NCBI RefSeq assembly: GCF_905372115.1
Contig: NZ_CAJPNR010000018.1
Span: forward strand, 1-36,454
DNA: 36,454 bases
DNA from: an uncultured Streptococcus sp.
GTDB lineage: Bacteria > Bacillota > Bacilli > Lactobacillales > Streptococcaceae
Reading direction: 5' to 3'
Position 1 is the stretch's first letter, and each line of letters starts with the position of its first letter. Of the stretch, positions 1-7,308 are shown one piece after another. A program made the translations under genes and the position numbers. The notes under the pieces are model-generated. The model did not search any database and was not told where the DNA came from. It was given only the letters and a program-made list of their open reading frames with translations.

Positions 1-50
1 GCATCTGCCTTACAAGCAGAGGGTCAGCGGTTCGATCCCGTTAACTCCCA
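1..50 (+). tRNA. tRNA-Val (anticodon TAC), 5' end outside window
   Basis: The anticodon arm has loop CTTACAA, giving anticodon TAC. The T arm (GGTTCGATCC) and the 3' acceptor strand ending CTCCCA are visible. The D arm and 5' acceptor strand lie before the window. No CCA is encoded. A tRNA-Val here usually follows the 5S rRNA gene in streptococci, so an rRNA operon is probably just upstream (inference). Confidence 0.93.
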
Positions 51-66
51 TATTCTGAAAAGAATA

Positions 67-139
67 GGTCCCGTAGTGTAGCGGTTATCACGTCGCCCTG
101 TCACGGCGAAGATCGCGGGTTCGATTCCCGTCGGGACCG
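67..139 (+). tRNA. tRNA-Asp (GTC)
   Basis: Full cloverleaf with acceptor GGTCCCG paired to CGGGACC, anticodon loop CTGTCAC (GTC) and T arm GGTTCGATTCC. The discriminator is G, as expected for Asp. No CCA is encoded. Confidence 0.96.
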
Positions 140-171
140 TTGAAGTCGAGAAGATTTCAATAAAAGTAAGA

Positions 172-244
172 GACTCGTTAGCTCAGTTGGTAGAGCATTT
201 GACTTTTAATCAAAGGGTCACTGGTTCGAGCCCAGTACGGGTCA
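172..244 (+). tRNA. tRNA-Lys (TTT)
   Basis: Acceptor GACTCGT pairs with ACGGGTC. The anticodon loop CTTTTAA gives TTT. The D arm (AGCTCAGTTGGTAGAGC) and T arm (GGTTCGAGCC) are standard. No CCA is encoded. Confidence 0.96.
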
Positions 245-249
245 TAAGA

Positions 250-331
250 GCGGGTTTGGCGGAATTGGCAGACGCACCAGATTTAGGATCTGGCGCTTTA
301 GGGCGTGGGGGTTCAAGTCCCTTAACCCGCA
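250..331 (+). tRNA. tRNA-Leu (TAG)
   Basis: Class II tRNA of 82 nt with a short variable arm. Acceptor GCGGGTT pairs with AACCCGC, the anticodon is TAG, and the T arm is GGTTCAAGTCC. The discriminator is A and no CCA is encoded. Confidence 0.95.
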
Positions 332-347
332 TATAAGATAATAATGA

Positions 348-420
348 GCCGGCTTAGCTCAGTTGGTAGAGCATCTGATTTGTAATCAGAGGGTCGCGTG
401 TTCAAGTCATGTAGCCGGCA
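348..420 (+). tRNA. tRNA-Thr (TGT)
   Basis: Acceptor GCCGGCT pairs with AGCCGGC, and the anticodon loop TTTGTAA gives TGT. D and T arms are standard. No CCA is encoded. Confidence 0.96.
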
Positions 421-434
421 TTTTTGAATAGGAT

Positions 435-506
435 GCGAACGTAGTTCAGTGGTAGAACATCACCTTGCCAAGGTGGGGGTCGCGGGTTCGAATCCCGTCG
501 TTCGCT
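435..506 (+). tRNA. tRNA-Gly (GCC)
   Basis: Acceptor GCGAACG pairs with CGTTCGC, the anticodon is GCC, and the discriminator is T as is usual for Gly. It is one of two tRNA-Gly genes in the cluster; the TCC isoacceptor lies at 1257-1327. Confidence 0.96.
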
Positions 507-513
507 TGAGGCG

Positions 514-599
514 GCCGGGGTGGCGGAACTGGCAGACGCACAGGACTTAAAATCCTGCGATTGGTAACGATCGTACCGGTTCGATTCCGGTCCTCGGCA
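514..599 (+). tRNA. tRNA-Leu (TAA)
   Basis: Class II tRNA of 86 nt with a variable arm around GATTGGTAACGATC. The anticodon is TAA. The acceptor GCCGGGG pairs with CCTCGGC with one wobble. It is the second Leu tRNA of the cluster. Confidence 0.95.
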
Positions 600-630
600 T
601 AGACTTGTAAGAGGCAGTAGAAGAAGATGA

Positions 631-704
631 GCACCCTTAGCTCAACTGGATAGAGTACCTGACTACGAATCAGGCGGTTAGAGGTTCGACTCCTCTAGGG
701 TGCA
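631..704 (+). tRNA. tRNA-Arg (ACG)
   Basis: Acceptor GCACCCT pairs with AGGGTGC. The anticodon loop CTACGAA gives ACG, whose A34 is normally edited to inosine by TadA. No CCA is encoded. Confidence 0.96.
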
Positions 705-723
705 TTAAGTAATAACTTAAGTT

Positions 724-797
724 CGGGAAGTAGCTCAGCTTGGTAGAGTACTTGGTTTGGGACCAAGGTGTCGCAGGTTCGAATCCTGTCTTCCCGA
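724..797 (+). tRNA. tRNA-Pro (TGG)
   Basis: Acceptor CGGGAAG pairs with CTTCCCG, the anticodon is TGG, and the T arm is GGTTCGAATCC. No CCA is encoded. Confidence 0.96.
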
Positions 798-802
798 TAG
801 AT

Positions 803-876
803 GGCGGTGTAGCTCAGCTGGCTAGAGCGTCCGGTTCATACCCGGGAGGTCGGGGGTTCGATCCCCTTCGCCGCTA
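803..876 (+). tRNA. tRNA-Met, probably elongator (CAT)
   Basis: Acceptor GGCGGTG pairs with CGCCGCT, with two G-T wobbles. The anticodon loop is TTCATAC. This is the first of three CAT tRNAs in the cluster. Its body resembles the Bacillus elongator Met tRNA as I remember it, so elongator Met is favoured over Ile2. An alignment is needed to settle this. Confidence 0.85.
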
Positions 877-889
877 TAATGATCTTGTC

Positions 890-963
890 GGACCTTTAGC
901 TCAGCTGGTTAGAGCTCTCGGCTCATAACCGAGTGGTCGTAGGTTCAAGTCCTACAAGGTCCA
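890..963 (+). tRNA. tRNA with CAT anticodon, probably Ile2 (lysidine substrate)
   Basis: Acceptor GGACCTT pairs with AAGGTCC and the anticodon loop is CTCATAA. The fully paired acceptor rules out the initiator. The GGACCTT acceptor matches what I recall of Firmicute Ile2 tRNAs, whose C34 is changed to lysidine by TilS to read AUA. Elongator Met is the alternative. Confidence 0.75.
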
Positions 964-975
964 TAGTGTTATCTT

Positions 976-1065
976 GGAGGATTACCCAAGTCCGGCTGAA
1001 GGGAACGGTCTTGAAAACCGTCAGGCGTGTAAAAGCGTGCGTGGGTTCGAATCCCACATCCTCCT
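976..1065 (+). tRNA. tRNA-Ser (TGA)
   Basis: Class II tRNA of 90 nt. The anticodon is TGA, the variable arm is long, and acceptor GGAGGAT pairs perfectly with ATCCTCC. The next base, at the discriminator position, is T rather than the G seen in the other Ser tRNA of this cluster. Confidence 0.95.
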
Positions 1066-1084
1066 TAGGGACGAATAGTATTGA

Positions 1085-1158
<74 letters not shown>

Positions 1159-1163
1159 TAGTT

Positions 1164-1236
1164 GGCTCGGTAGCTCAGTTGGTAGAGCAATGGATTGAAG
1201 CTCCATGTGTCGGCGGTTCGATTCCGTCTCGCGCCA
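1164..1236 (+). tRNA. tRNA-Phe (GAA), acceptor stem with one mismatch
   Basis: The anticodon loop TTGAAGC gives GAA. Acceptor GGCTCGG faces TCGCGCC, leaving position 4 (T1167) opposite C1232 unpaired. The rest of the cloverleaf is normal and it is the only tRNA-Phe in view. The mismatch may be a species trait, a sequencing error, or mild decay. Confidence 0.92.
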
Positions 1237-1256
1237 TACATCATCGTATTGGAAAT

Positions 1257-1327
1257 GCGGGTGTAGTTTAGTGGTAAAACTACAGCCTTCCAAGCTGTTG
1301 TCGCGAGTTCGATTCTCGTCACCCGCT
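1257..1327 (+). tRNA. tRNA-Gly (TCC)
   Basis: Acceptor GCGGGTG pairs with CACCCGC. The anticodon is TCC, the D arm is short (TAGTTTAGTGGTAAAACTA), and the discriminator is T. Confidence 0.96.
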
Positions 1328-1360
1328 TTGAACGAAAGTTCATACCAAGTTTTCGGACTT

Positions 1361-1434
<74 letters not shown>

Positions 1435-1443
1435 TTAAATATT

Positions 1444-1531
1444 GGAGAATTACTCAAGAGGCTGAAGAGGACGGTTTGCTAAATCGTTAGGTCGGGTAAC
1501 CGGCGCGGGGGTTCGAATCCCCCATTCTCCG
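1444..1531 (+). tRNA. tRNA-Ser (GCT)
   Basis: Class II tRNA of 88 nt. The anticodon is GCT, acceptor GGAGAAT pairs with ATTCTCC, and the discriminator is G. It is the last tRNA of the cluster; mreC begins about 70 nt later. Confidence 0.95.
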
Positions 1532-1604
1532 TATGAATAAGGAGTTTAGCATTTGCTATCTCCTTTTCTTATACTTTCTCGTCCTGTTTAGTGAGGTTTT
1601 TCTG

Positions 1605-2420
1605 ATGAATCGATTTAAAAAATCTAAGTTTCTGATTTCTTTTTTTGTATTAGTTGTTGCAATGACGATACTCATCCTATCTACCTCTTCTAGTTGGTTT
1701 GTATCAACTACTTCAAATATTATTTCATTGGTAGATAGACATGTCGGTTCTCCTTTTGCTTTTGTAGCCGATAAAAAGGAAGAAATGTCAGATTTGATGT
1801 CTACTTACAGAGAGAATCAACAACTCAAGAAAAATCTTTATGAGGTTGAGGAAAAGGCTGGGAAGGCAGATTCCTTAGAAGATGAGAATGAGCAGTTGCG
1901 AAAACTTCTGGAATTTAAAGAGGCTGATAAAAATCAAATACAAATTGCCAGCGAAGTGATTGCCCGTACGCCAGCATCTTGGAAAAATGAGCTGACTATT
2001 GACAAGGGGACATCTGATCATGTGACAGATGCTATGCTAGTAGTCGCTAATGGTGGTCTAGTCGGAAGTGTTTCTGAAACTAGTAGTCAGTCTAGCTTAG
2101 TATCTCTACTGACTAACGAGGAAAACTCAACTAAAATTTCTGTTAGAATTCAAACTAAGTCTGGTTCAGTTTATGGGATTATAACTGGATATGATGAAAA
2201 AAACTCAGCTTATATCATCAGTCAGTTAAATAGTGCTGAAGATATAAAAGAGGGAGATGAGGTTGCAACCAGTGGCTTGGGCGCTTATAATGCAGAAAAT
2301 ATTCCTGTCGGTAAGGTACTTTCCGTGTCTGAGGCTAAGGATCAGTTAAACAAGGTTGTCCTGGTTAAGCCGGCTGCTGATTTGTCGGATATCCGTGCTG
2401 TAATGTTGGTAGGGAACTGA
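1605..2420 (+). CDS. mreC: rod shape-determining protein MreC
   Basis: Peripheral-elongation scaffold protein, 272 aa. One N-terminal membrane segment (about residues 7-27) is followed by a coiled coil (about 55-100, rich in E, K and L heptads) and an extracytoplasmic beta-rich domain. This is the usual MreC plan. The frame is open from 1533, but I place the start at ATG 1605: GTGAGG lies 8 nt before it, and the protein then begins MNRFKKSKF with a basic flank and a single membrane segment. Starting at 1533 would add a second hydrophobic stretch and has no ribosome site, because it abuts the tRNA-Ser gene. mreD follows after one base, so the two are co-translated. In ovococci MreC works with MreD and PBPs in side-wall synthesis without MreB. 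Confidence 0.95.
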   Translation: MNRFKKSKFLISFFVLVVAMTILILSTSSSWFVSTTSNIISLVDRHVGSPFAFVADKKEEMSDLMSTYRENQQLKKNLYEVEEKAGKADSLEDENEQLRKLLEFKEADKNQIQIASEVIARTPASWKNELTIDKGTSDHVTDAMLVVANGGLVGSVSETSSQSSLVSLLTNEENSTKISVRIQTKSGSVYGIITGYDEKNSAYIISQLNSAEDIKEGDEVATSGLGAYNAENIPVGKVLSVSEAKDQLNKVVLVKPAADLSDIRAVMLVGN

Positions 2421-2421
2421 T

Positions 2422-2910
2422 ATGAGAGATATTAAAGAACATCTTTTGACTCCTTTTGTTTTATTGATCGACGGGCAGATTTCGACTTTTCTGGCTAATA
2501 TTCTGCCTTTACAATGGCATTTAGTTAGTCATTTTATCTTTATTTTCATGCTTTTTGTGTCCATCAACCTTTCTAGAAACTACAATATTCTCTTGTTTTG
2601 CTGTCTGGGGCTGATTTACGATGTTTACTATTTTCATACCATCGGTATTGCTCTTATTCTTTTTCCTCTTTTAAGTCTCTTGGTTTGTCAGTCTAGTTCG
2701 ACTATGCTTTTAAATAAATTTACTCGCTTTTTATCTGTTCTGATTCTTGTATTTTTATTTGAATTAACTAGCTTTGCTTTTGCAGTATTTTTGAATCTTT
2801 CTAGTTTGAATTTACAGGATTTTGTCCTTAGCAGTCTGGTACCGACTATCCTTCTCAATAGCCTGATTTTCCTCATTTTTCAGCCTATTTTCGAAAAAAT
2901 GTATTTATGA
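2422..2910 (+). CDS. mreD: rod shape-determining protein MreD
   Basis: Integral membrane protein of 162 aa, the usual partner of MreC in elongation. The sequence is almost entirely hydrophobic, with five or so membrane segments separated by short loops. It starts one base after the mreC stop, so expression depends on mreC transcription. Sequence conservation in this family is low, so the call rests on hydrophobic pattern, length and position between mreC and pcsB, which is the normal streptococcal order. No terminator is visible before the pcsB promoter. Confidence 0.9.
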   Translation: MRDIKEHLLTPFVLLIDGQISTFLANILPLQWHLVSHFIFIFMLFVSINLSRNYNILLFCCLGLIYDVYYFHTIGIALILFPLLSLLVCQSSSTMLLNKFTRFLSVLILVFLFELTSFAFAVFLNLSSLNLQDFVLSSLVPTILLNSLIFLIFQPIFEKMYL

Positions 2911-2927
2911 TAAACAAGAAATAAAAA

Positions 2928-2971
2928 TGTAATAAAGGCGTAACATATGATACAGCATTTTCTGGTATACT
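2928..2971 (+). promoter_or_regulatory. pcsB promoter with WalR (VicR)-type box
   Basis: TGTAAT (2928-2933), five bases, then CGTAAC (2939-2944) fits the direct-repeat WalR consensus TGTWAH-N5-TGTWAH with the second half off at its first base. About 21 nt downstream is TATACT (2966-2971), preceded by TG at 2963-2964, an extended -10. pcsB is the best known essential WalRK target in pneumococcus, so site and gene agree. Confidence 0.75.
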
Positions 2972-3006
2972 AGATAATGTCTTATAAGAAGGAGTGTATT
3001 ATTTTT

Positions 3007-4221
3007 ATGAAGAAAAAACTACTCACATCAATTTTATTGAGTACGGTTATCCTTTCACAAGGAGCTGCACTTGTGAGCGTTAAAGCGGAGACAACTGATG
3101 AAAAGATTGCTGCACAAGACAGCAAGATTAATAGTTTGACAGAGCAACAACAATCAGCTCAGGCACAAGTTAACGAGATTCAAGGACAAGTATCTGCTAT
3201 TCAAAAGCAACAAGAAGAGCTTAAAGCAGAAAATGAAAAATTGTCTGCTGAATCTGCAAAACTTTCTGCTGAGATTGACGAACTGTCTAAAAATATTGTA
3301 GCTCGTAATGAGTCACTTGCAAATCAAGCGCGCAGTACCCAAACAAATGGAACTGCTACTAGCTACATCAATACAGTTGTAAATTCTAGCTCTATCACAG
3401 AAGCTATCTCTCGTGTGGCAGCTATGAGCGAAATTGTTTCAGCAAATAATAAAATGCTGGAACAACAAAAGAAAGATAAAGAAGTAATTGCTGAAAAGCA
3501 AGTTGCGAATAATGAAGCTATCAATACTGTAATTGCTAACCAAGAGAAGTTAGCTGATGATGAGCAAGCTTTGGCAACAAAACAAGCTGAACTGAAAGCA
3601 GCTCAGGCAAGTCTTGCAGCTGAAAAAGCGACTGCTGAAAACGAAAAGAATTCTCTTCTTGAAGAAAAAGCAGCAGCTGAAAAAGCAGCAGCTGAAGCAG
3701 CGGCTCGTGAAGCAGCTTATAAAGCAGAGCAAGAATCAAAACGCCAAGCAATTGAAGCTTCGGGAAATACCACCCTGCAAGCTCAAGTTCAAGCGGTTGT
3801 CAATTCAGCTCCAGCAGCTGAAGCAGCGGCTCCAGCAGCACCTGCAGTAACTCAATCTGTTGCCCGTGCAAATAGACCAGTTTATAGCTCATCTGCCTCT
3901 TCTTATCCAGTAGGTCAATGTACTTGGGGTGCTAAGACATTAGCTCCTTGGGCTGGCGATTACTGGGGTAATGGTGGACAATGGTCAGCAAGCGCAGCAG
4001 CAGCAGGCTTCCGTGTTGGTTCACAGCCAGAAGTTGGAGCAATTGCATGTTGGACTGACGGTGGATACGGACACGTTGCAGTAGTAACAGCTGTTCAATC
4101 TACTACAAGCATCCAAGTATCAGAAGCGAACTACCTTGGACAACAATCAATCGGTAACTACCGTGGATGGTTTAACCCAACAACTGCACAAGGTACAGTT
4201 TCATATATCTATCCGAACTAA
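3007..4221 (+). CDS. pcsB: PcsB, secreted peptidoglycan hydrolase of cell separation
   Basis: Secreted wall hydrolase of 404 aa that splits daughter cells and is activated by FtsEX. Seen: a signal peptide (residues 1 to about 27, ending near KA), a long Ala/Glu/Gln/Lys-rich coiled coil (about 30-255), an Ala/Pro linker, and a C-terminal CHAP domain. The catalytic pair is Cys305 (GQCTWG) and His356 (YGHVAVV), with a third polar residue likely in EANYLG. The start is ATG 3007, giving MKKKLL and a clean signal peptide with AAGAAGGAG at 2986-2994; the upstream ATG at 2977 is in frame but would sit ahead of that ribosome site. Monocistronic, with its own WalR-type promoter and terminator. Its CHAP domain is close to that of LytF at 21636-23591. 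Confidence 0.96.
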   Translation: MKKKLLTSILLSTVILSQGAALVSVKAETTDEKIAAQDSKINSLTEQQQSAQAQVNEIQGQVSAIQKQQEELKAENEKLSAESAKLSAEIDELSKNIVARNESLANQARSTQTNGTATSYINTVVNSSSITEAISRVAAMSEIVSANNKMLEQQKKDKEVIAEKQVANNEAINTVIANQEKLADDEQALATKQAELKAAQASLAAEKATAENEKNSLLEEKAAAEKAAAEAAAREAAYKAEQESKRQAIEASGNTTLQAQVQAVVNSAPAAEAAAPAAPAVTQSVARANRPVYSSSASSYPVGQCTWGAKTLAPWAGDYWGNGGQWSASAAAAGFRVGSQPEVGAIACWTDGGYGHVAVVTAVQSTTSIQVSEANYLGQQSIGNYRGWFNPTTAQGTVSYIYPN

Positions 4222-4226
4222 TCAGT

Positions 4227-4249
4227 AAAAAGCGCCTCTGGCGTTTTTT
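4227..4249 (+). terminator. pcsB intrinsic terminator
   Basis: A-run and GCGCC pair with GGCG and a T-run around loop TCT. The stem is about 10 bp including one G-T pair and sits just after the pcsB stop. Confidence 0.85.
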
Positions 4250-4257
4250 ATTTTTAA

Positions 4258-4286
4258 TTGAAAAATCAACTGAAAAAAGTTACAAT
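4258..4286 (+). promoter_or_regulatory. prs promoter
   Basis: TTGAAA (4258-4263), a spacer of 17, and TACAAT (4281-4286), about 60 nt before the prs start. It follows the pcsB terminator directly, so prs is an independent unit. Confidence 0.75.
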
Positions 4287-4345
4287 GGTAGTTGGGAAAA
4301 GTTGTAATTGGACAATGAAAGACGATTTAGAATCTGGAGGGAATC

Positions 4346-5311
4346 ATGTCTTTTTCTGATTTAAAACTCTTTGCTCTTTCTTCTAATCAAGAATTAGCGC
4401 AGCGTGTTGCTCAAGAGATTGGATTGCCACTTGGGAAATCAACTGTCCGTCAGTTCTCTGATGGTGAGATTCAAGTGAATATTGAAGAATCTATTCGCGG
4501 GAAACACGTCTTTATTTTGCAGTCTACCAGTTCGCCAGTCAATGATAATTTGATGGAAATTTTGATTATGGTAGATGCTTTGAAACGGGCTAGTGCTGAA
4601 TCCATCAATGTTGTCATGCCTTACTATGGCTATGCTCGACAGGATCGCAAGGCTAGAGCTCGTGAGCCAATTACATCTAAATTAGTTGCCAATATGTTGG
4701 AAATCGCTGGTGTGGATCGGATGCTGACTATTGATTTGCACGCAGCACAAATCCAGGGCTTCTTTGACATCCCAGTAGACCATTTGATGGGCGCGCCTTT
4801 GATTGCTGATTACTTTGAGCGCCGTAATATGACAGGGGGCGACTATGTGGTAGTCAGTCCGGACCATGGTGGTGTGAGTCGAGCCCGTAAGTTAGCAGAG
4901 TTTCTGAAAACCCCGATTGCGATTATTGATAAGCGTCGCAGTGTAGACAAGATGAATAGCAGTGAAGTCATGAACATCATTGGTAAGGTGGAAGGAAAAA
5001 CTTGTATTCTAATTGATGATATGATTGATACAGCGGGAACTATCTGTCATGCAGCTGACGCTCTCGCTGAGGCGGGGGCTGTAGAAGTCTATGCTAGCTG
5101 TACGCATCCAGTCTTGTCTGGTCCGGCTATGGATAATATCCAAAAGTCGGCGATTAAAAAATTGGTTGTGTTGGATACGATTTATCTCCCTCAAGAGCGC
5201 TTGATTGATAAGATTGATCAGATTTCCATTGCGCATCTTCTAGGGGAAGCCATTGTCCGTATTCATGAGAAACGACCGCTGTCACCCTTATTTGAAATAG
5301 GGAAAAAATAA
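4346..5311 (+). CDS. prs: ribose-phosphate pyrophosphokinase (PRPP synthase)
   Basis: Makes PRPP from ribose 5-phosphate and ATP in the cytoplasm. PRPP feeds PurF and PurC-to-PurB downstream in this window, as well as pyrimidine, NAD, His and Trp synthesis. The 321 aa length is typical of class I enzymes. Seen: the N-terminal SSNQELAQRVA region, the FSDGEIQ loop, the YGYARQDRK motif, the metal-binding DLHAAQIQGFF stretch, and the PRPP loop ILIDDMIDTAGT. ATG 4346 has GGAGGG 7-8 nt upstream. Transcribed alone from its own promoter. Many streptococci have a second prs; which copy is the housekeeping one cannot be told here. Confidence 0.97.
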   Translation: MSFSDLKLFALSSNQELAQRVAQEIGLPLGKSTVRQFSDGEIQVNIEESIRGKHVFILQSTSSPVNDNLMEILIMVDALKRASAESINVVMPYYGYARQDRKARAREPITSKLVANMLEIAGVDRMLTIDLHAAQIQGFFDIPVDHLMGAPLIADYFERRNMTGGDYVVVSPDHGGVSRARKLAEFLKTPIAIIDKRRSVDKMNSSEVMNIIGKVEGKTCILIDDMIDTAGTICHAADALAEAGAVEVYASCTHPVLSGPAMDNIQKSAIKKLVVLDTIYLPQERLIDKIDQISIAHLLGEAIVRIHEKRPLSPLFEIGKK

Positions 5312-5619
5312 TCTGATATGTATGGCTGGGAAGTTTGATTCCTAGCTCCTTTCTATTCCTACTATCTTTTTTAAAAAAAGTCCAACATTCACTTTAAAAG
5401 AAAACTCAAATTACTTGATGTTTCAAATATAAATAAATGACCATTTAAATAGTTGGTAAATTGACAATTTGTCTCATCCCTTGGTATTCTTTGATTTTAG
5501 AAATTTTTATGTAGTAAAATTCTTGACTTTTTTTAGAGTTCGAACTATACTTAGTAGTAGGTAATATTAGGTAACGGGGAGTTACAATTATTTTTGAAAA
5601 GTAAAGAGGAGATGAGATA
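5312..5619. other. intergenic region prs to LPKTS-protein gene
   Basis: AT-rich 308-nt gap. It holds a probable prs terminator (GCTGGGAA at 5325-5332 against TTCCTAGC at 5339-5346, followed by a T-rich run), a TTTTTTAAAAAAA palindrome near 5370, and the strong promoter at 5523-5551. I see no credible ORF. Confidence 0.6.
5523..5551 (+). promoter_or_regulatory. promoter of the LPKTS-protein gene
   Basis: TTGACT (5523-5528), 17-nt spacer, TATACT (5546-5551): a near-consensus housekeeping promoter. It leaves a leader of about 60 nt with GAGGAG 9 nt before the ATG. Confidence 0.8.
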
Positions 5620-6189
5620 ATGAAAAAGGTTTTACTTTCAAGTGCTGTAGCCCTTTCTCTTTTCGCGGCTGCTGCACCAGTATTTGCTGAGGGTACAGCC
5701 AGTCTTTGGGTTAATGACATTGATAATAATGAAGTTCCCCAAGGGAATACGGACGCAGAATCCGGCAAAGTTATGGATGAACTGCAGGCCTATAGAGACG
5801 CACAATCAGCTCTGGATCAGCAAGTTGCTGAAGCTAAGAAAGCACCAGTTGGTAAAAGTGCAGTGATGGAGGATCAGGCTGGTAACAAAGTTCTTGTTAT
5901 TGGTGAAGGAGAGTCGGCTAATGCGGATCAGTCTTCAGCGGCACCGTCTACCACAGATCCATCTACACCGGCTTATTCGGCGGCACCTTACTCTACAGCC
6001 TCTTCATCAGTTCCGACTTTTCCGGTACCGTCTCAATCTTCGGCGGCATCCTCTTCAGCAGCAGGTAAAAAGAGGACTAAAAAATCAGAAAATAAAGCAA
6101 AAAAAGCTCCGGAAGTAAAAGAAGAAAACAAGGAAAATGAGGAAAACTCTGAAGACAAGTCACTTCCTAAAACAAGTGCGGTGAAATAA
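5620..6189 (+). CDS. small secreted Ser/Ala/Pro-rich protein ending in LPKTS
   Basis: 189 aa, family not recognised. Seen: a classic signal peptide (about 1-23, MKKVLL...FAAAAPVFA), a short folded part (about 24-105) with a charged helix, a low-complexity Ser/Ala/Pro/Thr linker (about 106-150), and a Lys/Glu-rich tail ending SLPKTSAVK. The last residues look like a sortase signal (LPxT[G/S]), but the hydrophobic segment and basic tail needed for wall anchoring are missing. All other frames stop within a few codons, so a simple recent frameshift does not explain the loss. A terminator follows and a class B sortase gene starts 95 nt downstream. It may be a secreted sortase-B partner, a decayed anchored protein, or simply a released protein. 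Confidence 0.85.
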   Translation: MKKVLLSSAVALSLFAAAAPVFAEGTASLWVNDIDNNEVPQGNTDAESGKVMDELQAYRDAQSALDQQVAEAKKAPVGKSAVMEDQAGNKVLVIGEGESANADQSSAAPSTTDPSTPAYSAAPYSTASSSVPTFPVPSQSSAASSSAAGKKRTKKSENKAKKAPEVKEENKENEENSEDKSLPKTSAVK

Positions 6190-6216
6190 TTTTGTCTTTA
6201 ATTTGTGCTAACGCCT

Positions 6217-6251
6217 AAATATCACTGAGCCTTTGTTCGGTGATATTTTTT
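6217..6251 (+). terminator. terminator between LPKTS-protein gene and sortase
   Basis: AAATATCACTGA pairs with TCGGTGATATTT around an 8-nt loop and is followed by a T-run. The stem is 12 bp with one wobble. It may attenuate rather than block sortase expression, since no strong promoter is evident before 6284. Confidence 0.85.
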
Positions 6252-6283
6252 ATCAAAAATGAAAAATAAAGGATTTTTAAATT

Positions 6284-7129
6284 ATGCAAGAAAAAGATAG
6301 GAGTCAAGCTTCGAATAAGAAACAGCTTCTTGTTGTTGGCATCTGCCTCCTGCTGATTGTTCTGGTTATTTTTTCTGTTTTTTATGCTTTCCGTTCTTCA
6401 GGAACAGGCAGTAAGCCTAGAGTTTCGCCACCCAGCAGGATTGAAACGTCAAGCTCTTCTACAGCAGACTCCAGTCAGACAGAAAAGGATTATTTAGCAG
6501 AGCGTTTTGCTAAACTGAAGGCTGTGAATTCAGAAACGATAGGCTATGTCTATGCTCCTGGTACACAGTTGGATGAGCCGGTGGTGCAAACGAAAGATAA
6601 TGAAACTTATTTGCTGAAGACTTTTGAAGGCAATCATGAGCCTTATATGGGTGCGGTCTTCATGGATAAAGATAATCATAAAGATTTCAGTGATCGTCTG
6701 ACCTGGCTTTTCGCTCATGCTCGGGGCAGCAAGGCAGGAGATCATCGCATGTTTAATGATGTCAACTACTATGATCGTCAGGATTATTTTGACAAACATA
6801 GGTATGTCGTGATTGAGACTCCTGAGCGTAAGTATTATTATCAAGCTATGGGACTGGTCATCGTGCCGGAAGAGACTGCTTTTTATCGGACGGAGTTTAA
6901 GGATGACGAGGACTTTACGACTCAGCTTAGAAATATCTATGAGGCTGCTCGGACAAAGGATCCCAAGATCCAGATTAAGGCGAGCGACCGGTATTTGGTT
7001 CTTTCAACCTGCCGTGAGGAAGATGATACGATTCGTTCTAATCTTTATTTGCGGCAGATCCCTGATTCAGAACTGCCAGATTTTCTGGCCAAGCATGGCA
7101 AGGAATTGACCTATACTCCGACTCGTTGA
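6284..7129 (+). CDS. srtB: class B sortase
   Basis: Membrane-bound cysteine transpeptidase, 281 aa. Seen: a short basic N-terminus, one membrane segment (about 12-36), a Ser/Thr linker, and a sortase fold. The catalytic triad is His145 (LFAHARG), Cys243 (LVLSTCREE) and Arg251 (IRSNLYLR). The VVQTKDNETYLLKTFEG and YMGAVFMD segments are typical of class B rather than class A or C enzymes. Class B sortases usually act on one or a few proteins encoded beside them, which points to the LPKTS protein upstream. That protein, however, lacks a membrane anchor. ATG 6284 has AAAGGA about 10 nt upstream. A strong terminator ends the unit. The symbol is given by class; orthology to a named srtB was not checked. 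Confidence 0.92.
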   Translation: MQEKDRSQASNKKQLLVVGICLLLIVLVIFSVFYAFRSSGTGSKPRVSPPSRIETSSSSTADSSQTEKDYLAERFAKLKAVNSETIGYVYAPGTQLDEPVVQTKDNETYLLKTFEGNHEPYMGAVFMDKDNHKDFSDRLTWLFAHARGSKAGDHRMFNDVNYYDRQDYFDKHRYVVIETPERKYYYQAMGLVIVPEETAFYRTEFKDDEDFTTQLRNIYEAARTKDPKIQIKASDRYLVLSTCREEDDTIRSNLYLRQIPDSELPDFLAKHGKELTYTPTR

Positions 7130-7192
7130 CTGGCCGGTTACATGAGATGTGGCTATATCCATTATCTGCCAGAGAAGAATTTTAAGGAAAGG

Positions 7193-7227
7193 AAAAAAGG
7201 GACTGAGTGCAAGCTTAGTCCTTTTTC
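7193..7227 (+). terminator. sortase gene terminator
   Basis: AAAAAGGGACTGAG pairs with CTTAGTCCTTTTT around TGCAAG with one wobble, followed by a T-run. Confidence 0.88.
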
Positions 7228-7252
7228 TGCATAAGAAATCATGTAATAGCTT

Positions 7253-7281
7253 TTGCTATGCTTCTGCATTTATAGTATAAT
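7253..7281 (+). promoter_or_regulatory. promoter of aminotransferase-recO-plsX-acpP unit
   Basis: TTGCTA (7253-7258), 17-nt spacer, TATAAT (7276-7281), 27 nt before the ATG. It lies between two clear terminators, at 7193 and 10508. Confidence 0.8.
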
Positions 7282-7308
7282 AGTTCTATTGAGTGGCTGG
7301 AGGTATGT

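Noticed and set aside
3536..3850. Open frames on both strands inside pcsB, rich in Leu, Gln and Lys
   Set aside because: They are shadows of the Ala/Glu/Gln-rich coiled coil of PcsB and lack ribosome sites.
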